In this document: positions 4,802 to 7,999 of the stretch, one piece after another | Numbering within the stretch: the stretch's first letter is position 1 | Layout: each line of letters starts with the position of its first letter | Assembly (NCBI GenBank): GCA_019686145.1 | Contig: JADGHK010000092.1 | Location: forward strand, 1-7,999 | DNA: 7,999 bases | Direction of reading: 5' to 3' | Source: Bryobacteraceae bacterium | GTDB lineage: Bacteria; Acidobacteriota; Terriglobia; Bryobacterales; Bryobacteraceae | The notes under the pieces: model-generated | The model's input: only the letters and a program-made list of their open reading frames with translations | Database searches by the model: none | What the model was told of the DNA's origin: nothing | Program-made: the position numbers and the translations under genes

Positions 4802-6637
4802 ATGCGAGCGATGCTGTTTTTGCTGGCAGCAGCGGCCCCTCTGGCCGCGCAGACCGTCTGCGGACCCACCCCTACCTACACTCCCTGCGAGATCGTCTTC
4901 GAGCTCACTCCCGAGCAGTTGAAGGAGCATCCCAACCCGTACGTCAGTGTCACCTTGCAGGGCGAGTTCCGTTCCCCCGATCACCGAACCTACCTGATGC
5001 CGGGTTTTTATGACGGAGGCAACCGGATGGTCCTCCGCTTCTCGCCGATCGAGCCAGGGCAGTGGGACTTCCGAATCACCAGCAACATCGCAACAATCAA
5101 CGGGAAGACCGGCAGCTTCGAGGCGGCGCCGTCGGGTTTGCCGGGATTCATCTACGCCCGCAACGTCCATCACTGGTCCTACACCGAAAACAACATCCCG
5201 CACCTGTGGATGGGCGACACGAGCTACCGCTTTGCCTCAATCGACAGGGCTCTGTTCGAACAGATCGTGGACAAGCGGGCTGAGCAAAAGTTCAACCACA
5301 TCCGAGGACTTCTGATCGGCTGGGGCGAGCTTCAAGCGCAGGCGTTCCCGACGCCCGACACGCCCAACGCGGATTATTTCCGCGAGGTCGACCAGCGCAT
5401 CCTCTACATGAACCGCAAGGGCATCATCGCCGATCTCATCCTCGCGGGTGATCAGAACCAGCTTGCCGAGCTGTTCCCAACCTGGCAGCAGCGCGAACGC
5501 TTTATCCGGTACGTGGCGGCTCGCTATGCAGCGATGAACATCACCTGGCAGGGAGTACAAGAGTTCGAGGAGTACAAGGATGGCCGCGTGCTGCTGAAAG
5601 AGATTGGCGAGCTTCTGAAGAAGTTTGACCCCTACAGGCATCCGCGCTCCACGCACACCGTCGCCACCTCCTCCCCGCTGCTCAAAGACAACTGGATGGA
5701 CTATCGGGTGTATCAGTCCTCGGACGATCAGCTGGGCTCGATCGAGCATCAGTTGTATGGCGTACCCGCAGTGAACGCCGAGTTCGCCTATGAGAACAGC
5801 GGCGCGGGAGCCAGCCACCCGCATCACGTCGACAGCGACACCTTCCGGAGGCGGCTGTGGAACGCGACAATGAACGGGCAGTATCCGACGTTCGGCAATA
5901 CCGGCACGTATGGAGGACGGAAGTTCAGCGTCGACGCAAAGTATCTCGATTCTCCCGGCGCGAAAGCGATGACGGTCTGGTACGACTTCTTCTCGAAAAC
6001 GCGCCACTGGGAACTGGAGCCATACTTTGATGTGGACGGCGGGCGCTGTCTGGCTTTACCCGGCGTGGAATACATCGTCTACGTTGAGAAGCACAGGCCA
6101 GTCGAAGTACTCGTGGAGAAGCACGGCTACAATATCGCCTGGATGGACCCTGCCACCGGCGAACGCGTGGTTCAAAAAGACTGGAAGGGTGAGCGGTTCG
6201 CAGCAGAGCCGCCCTCCGCAGCCCACGATTGGGTTCTCATCATCTCGCGCGAAGGGCGCAAAGAAGGGATGCTCCGCTCGTACAAATTCGATTCGCGGCC
6301 GATTGCGCTGCAGGAAGTGGAGCAGTCGCCGGAGAAGATTCCCTTCGAGATCGCGCAGCCTGCCGACGACGCATTGCAGGCGGGCGTTCCCATAAAGTTC
6401 GAACTGAAGCTCAAGCGGGAATCGCGCGCAACGCGCACCATGATGTACCTCATCACGGGAGAGGTCCCGGGCGACGACCGCGGCTTCCGTGTCCTCGCAA
6501 CGGGATCGACCGGCAGCTTCGAGATCCCCAAGAGCTGGCTAGCCAAGGAAGAAGGTATCGTCAGCTTGCGCGTCACCGCGCTGAACGCGTATGGCAAGGC
6601 CTACTCCCTCGACAGAGTCTATACGGTGAAGAAGTGA
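4802..6637 (+). CDS. Secreted glycoside hydrolase, DUF5060 / DUF4038 (apiosidase-like) type
   Basis: This 611-residue protein starts with a Sec signal peptide (MRAMLFLLAAAAPLAAQ), so it is exported. Residues about 28-108 fit a DUF5060 Ig-like domain (NPY, MPGFYDGGNRMVLRFSP, GQWDFRI, TGSFE). From about 122 to 400 comes a TIM-barrel-like region resembling DUF4038 apiosidase-like enzymes: HLWMGDTSYRF (134-144), KFNHIRG (163-169), WQGVQEFEEY (249-258) and NAEFAYE (325-331). E254 and E327 are candidate catalytic carboxylates, by analogy only. Residues about 405-483 look like the 'putative collagen-binding' beta domain often at the C-terminus of such enzymes (AWMDPATGE, PPSAAHDWVLIIS). A final Ig-like domain spans about 515-611. 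Predicted role: cleavage of a plant or microbial polysaccharide outside the cytoplasm; substrate unknown. Its stop overlaps the tsaB start. The domain assignments come from recalled motifs and were not searched. Confidence 0.85.
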   Translation: MRAMLFLLAAAAPLAAQTVCGPTPTYTPCEIVFELTPEQLKEHPNPYVSVTLQGEFRSPDHRTYLMPGFYDGGNRMVLRFSPIEPGQWDFRITSNIATINGKTGSFEAAPSGLPGFIYARNVHHWSYTENNIPHLWMGDTSYRFASIDRALFEQIVDKRAEQKFNHIRGLLIGWGELQAQAFPTPDTPNADYFREVDQRILYMNRKGIIADLILAGDQNQLAELFPTWQQRERFIRYVAARYAAMNITWQGVQEFEEYKDGRVLLKEIGELLKKFDPYRHPRSTHTVATSSPLLKDNWMDYRVYQSSDDQLGSIEHQLYGVPAVNAEFAYENSGAGASHPHHVDSDTFRRRLWNATMNGQYPTFGNTGTYGGRKFSVDAKYLDSPGAKAMTVWYDFFSKTRHWELEPYFDVDGGRCLALPGVEYIVYVEKHRPVEVLVEKHGYNIAWMDPATGERVVQKDWKGERFAAEPPSAAHDWVLIISREGRKEGMLRSYKFDSRPIALQEVEQSPEKIPFEIAQPADDALQAGVPIKFELKLKRESRATRTMMYLITGEVPGDDRGFRVLATGSTGSFEIPKSWLAKEEGIVSLRVTALNAYGKAYSLDRVYTVKK

Positions 6638-7308
6638 GCGCGCGCCTGCTTGCACTGGACACAACAGCCGAATTCGGCAGCATTGCCCTGGCCGAGGGCG
6701 ATCATGTTCTCGAGGAGCTGATCCTTCATTCCCCGGACGGCTTCGCTCACCTTCTGTTCGGCCACATCGCGCGCCTGCTGGCTCGCCACGGATGGGACGT
6801 TCAGGATGTGGACTGCTTTGCGGGCGCGGCGGGACCCGGCTCTTTTACGGGCGTCCGTGTAGGGCTCACAGCCGTGAAGGGACTTGCCGAAGCGACAGGA
6901 CGTCCTGCGATCGCGGTGTCGAATCTGCAGGCGATCGCCTCCTTTGGCTCCGGCGAACTTCGCGCTCCGGTGCTCGACGCCAGGCGCGGCGAGGTTTACG
7001 GCGGGCTCTACAATCAGGACCTGAAGGCAGTGCAGCCGGAGACCGTCAGCTCCTTTTCCAATTGGCTGCAATCGCTGCCGGATGCGCCGGTTGAGTTTCT
7101 GTCTCCGGATTTCAGCCCGTTCCGTCACGCGATCGCTTCTACGCGCTTTGCCAACGCAGAAGTTCGCGAGACACCGAGGGCGCTTGCCGGAGCGATTGCG
7201 CAGATTGCAGCCGCCCGGCTGAGCTCGGGGCAAGGCGCCGACCCCGCTGCAATCGATGCGAACTACGTTCGCCGTTCGGACGCCGAGCTGTTTTGGAAGG
7301 ATCGCTAA
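6634..7308 (+). CDS. tsaB: tRNA threonylcarbamoyladenosine synthesis protein TsaB
   Basis: The protein of 224 residues matches the usual TsaB (YeaZ) length. It opens with the ASKHA-fold strand LLALDTT (5-11) and carries the family hallmark AGPGSFTGVRVGL (66-78), then DARRGEVYGGLY (115-126) and a C-terminal NYVRRSDAE. TsaB is the scaffold partner of TsaD and TsaE in making t6A37 on ANN-decoding tRNAs in the cytoplasm; neither partner is in the window. The start is taken as GTG 6634, which overlaps the TGA of the glycosidase (GTGA) and has GGTGA at 6625-6629, 4 bases upstream. The frame stays open farther upstream, but that stretch lies inside the glycosidase gene and shows no TsaB similarity. 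The overlap suggests translational coupling to the secreted enzyme. RimI, often next to TsaB, is absent here. Confidence 0.93.
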   Translation: MSARLLALDTTAEFGSIALAEGDHVLEELILHSPDGFAHLLFGHIARLLARHGWDVQDVDCFAGAAGPGSFTGVRVGLTAVKGLAEATGRPAIAVSNLQAIASFGSGELRAPVLDARRGEVYGGLYNQDLKAVQPETVSSFSNWLQSLPDAPVEFLSPDFSPFRHAIASTRFANAEVRETPRALAGAIAQIAAARLSSGQGADPAAIDANYVRRSDAELFWKDR

Positions 7309-7366
7309 CGGCGGGCTTGATCCCGGTTCATGCTTGCATGGTGCTGGGACGACGATAATAGGCGAA

Positions 7367-7999
7367 GTGGATTTTGTCGAGCAACTGAAGGCTTCAGTCG
7401 ACATCGTGAAGGTGGTCGGCGAGTACGTCCGCCTGCGCAAGGCCGGCAGCCGCTGGGTCGGATTGTGCCCCTTTCACAACGAAAAGACCCCGTCTTTCGG
7501 CGTAAATTCCACCCATCAGTATTACAAGTGTTTCGGCTGCGGAGCCGGCGGGGATGTCCTGAAGTTCGTGATGGAGATCGAAGGCGTCACGTTCTTTGAG
7601 GCCCTGAAAATCCTTGCTGAGCGCAACGGCATCCCTATGCCGAAGCGTCAGGAGTACTCCGATCCGAATACACGCCTTCGCGCCTCTCTGTTTGAGATTC
7701 ACAAGATTGCGGCAGAGGCGTTTCGCTCGAATCTGTTCGGTCCGAATGGCGCTGCGGCCCGCGCGTATCTGGAACGCCGGGGCCTCAGCCGCCCTCTTGC
7801 CGAGGAGTTCGGCCTTGGCCTGGCTGACCGCTCCGGGACCGCGCTGCTGCGCCTGCTCCAGCAAAAAGGGATTTCAGCCGAAATGGCCGAGGAGGCAGGC
7901 CTCGTTTCGCGGCGTCAGGACGGCAGCTTTTTCGACCGCTTTCGGGGGCGTCTTATGTTCCCGATTCACAATGAATCGGGAAGCATTATCGGCTTCGGA
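7367..7999 (+). CDS. dnaG: DNA primase DnaG (3' partial)
   Basis: The first 211 residues are visible and the gene runs off the window. It starts MDFVEQLKASVDIVKVVGEY, the normal DnaG N-terminus. The CHC2 zinc-binding domain follows with ligands C34, H37, C55 and C58 (CPFHNEKTPSF, CFGCGAGGD). The linker then leads into the catalytic core, with FRGRLMFPI and IIGFG at the window end, just ahead of the TOPRIM region. DnaG makes the RNA primers for replication. GTG 7367 is chosen because it gives the family N-terminus and has AGGCG (7360-7364) just upstream. The frame remains open before it, with a TTG at 7334 as a weaker alternative. The gene follows tsaB by 58 bases in the same direction with no clear terminator between them, so co-transcription is likely. 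Confidence 0.95.
   Translation, partial: MDFVEQLKASVDIVKVVGEYVRLRKAGSRWVGLCPFHNEKTPSFGVNSTHQYYKCFGCGAGGDVLKFVMEIEGVTFFEALKILAERNGIPMPKRQEYSDPNTRLRASLFEIHKIAAEAFRSNLFGPNGAAARAYLERRGLSRPLAEEFGLGLADRSGTALLRLLQQKGISAEMAEEAGLVSRRQDGSFFDRFRGRLMFPIHNESGSIIGFG

Noticed and set aside
6229..6633. In-frame upstream extension of tsaB by 135 codons
   Set aside because: This stretch overlaps the C-terminal domains of the glycosidase in another frame, is Arg/Ala-rich shadow sequence, and adds nothing found in TsaB proteins.
1..7999. CRISPR, insertion sequence, defence or toxin-antitoxin system
   Set aside because: I found no repeat-spacer pattern, transposase, terminal repeats or toxin/antitoxin-like small genes; all major frames belong to recognisable metabolic or housekeeping families.

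Overview
The window is GC-rich, densely coded bacterial DNA. It holds seven protein-coding genes, two of them cut by the window ends, and I see no mobile element, CRISPR array, tRNA or rRNA. The mix fits a soil-type heterotroph of the Acidobacteriota, perhaps the Solibacter/Bryobacter group: a periplasmic PQQ dehydrogenase carrying its own haem c domain, a secreted apiosidase-like glycosidase, and a tsaB-dnaG housekeeping block. The lineage is inferred from gene content only.

Left part (1-2635): a 5'-truncated quinohaemoprotein dehydrogenase (+) meets a small membrane PAP2 phosphatase (-) tail to tail, with one base between their stop codons. Middle (2636-4698): a 323-base intergenic region separates the phosphatase from a divergent GT28/MGDG-synthase-like glycosyltransferase. 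The two could form a short membrane-lipid route, phosphatidate to diacylglycerol to glycolipid. A single-domain Rcp1-type response regulator with a GTG start follows. It has no kinase nearby, and a 20-bp near-perfect palindrome lies upstream of it.

Right part (4802-7999): a secreted DUF5060/DUF4038-like glycoside hydrolase with no visible ribosome binding site overlaps the GTG start of tsaB (tRNA t6A synthesis) by four bases (GTGA). After 58 bases comes dnaG (primase), again with a GTG start and running off the window end.

The genes fall into carbohydrate or alcohol oxidation, polysaccharide breakdown, lipid remodelling, signalling, and core information processing. No single new multi-gene system is evident. 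The points most worth checking are the haem domain placed inside the propeller, the divergent lipid pair, the palindrome before the orphan regulator, and the coupling of a secreted glycosidase to an essential tRNA-modification gene.
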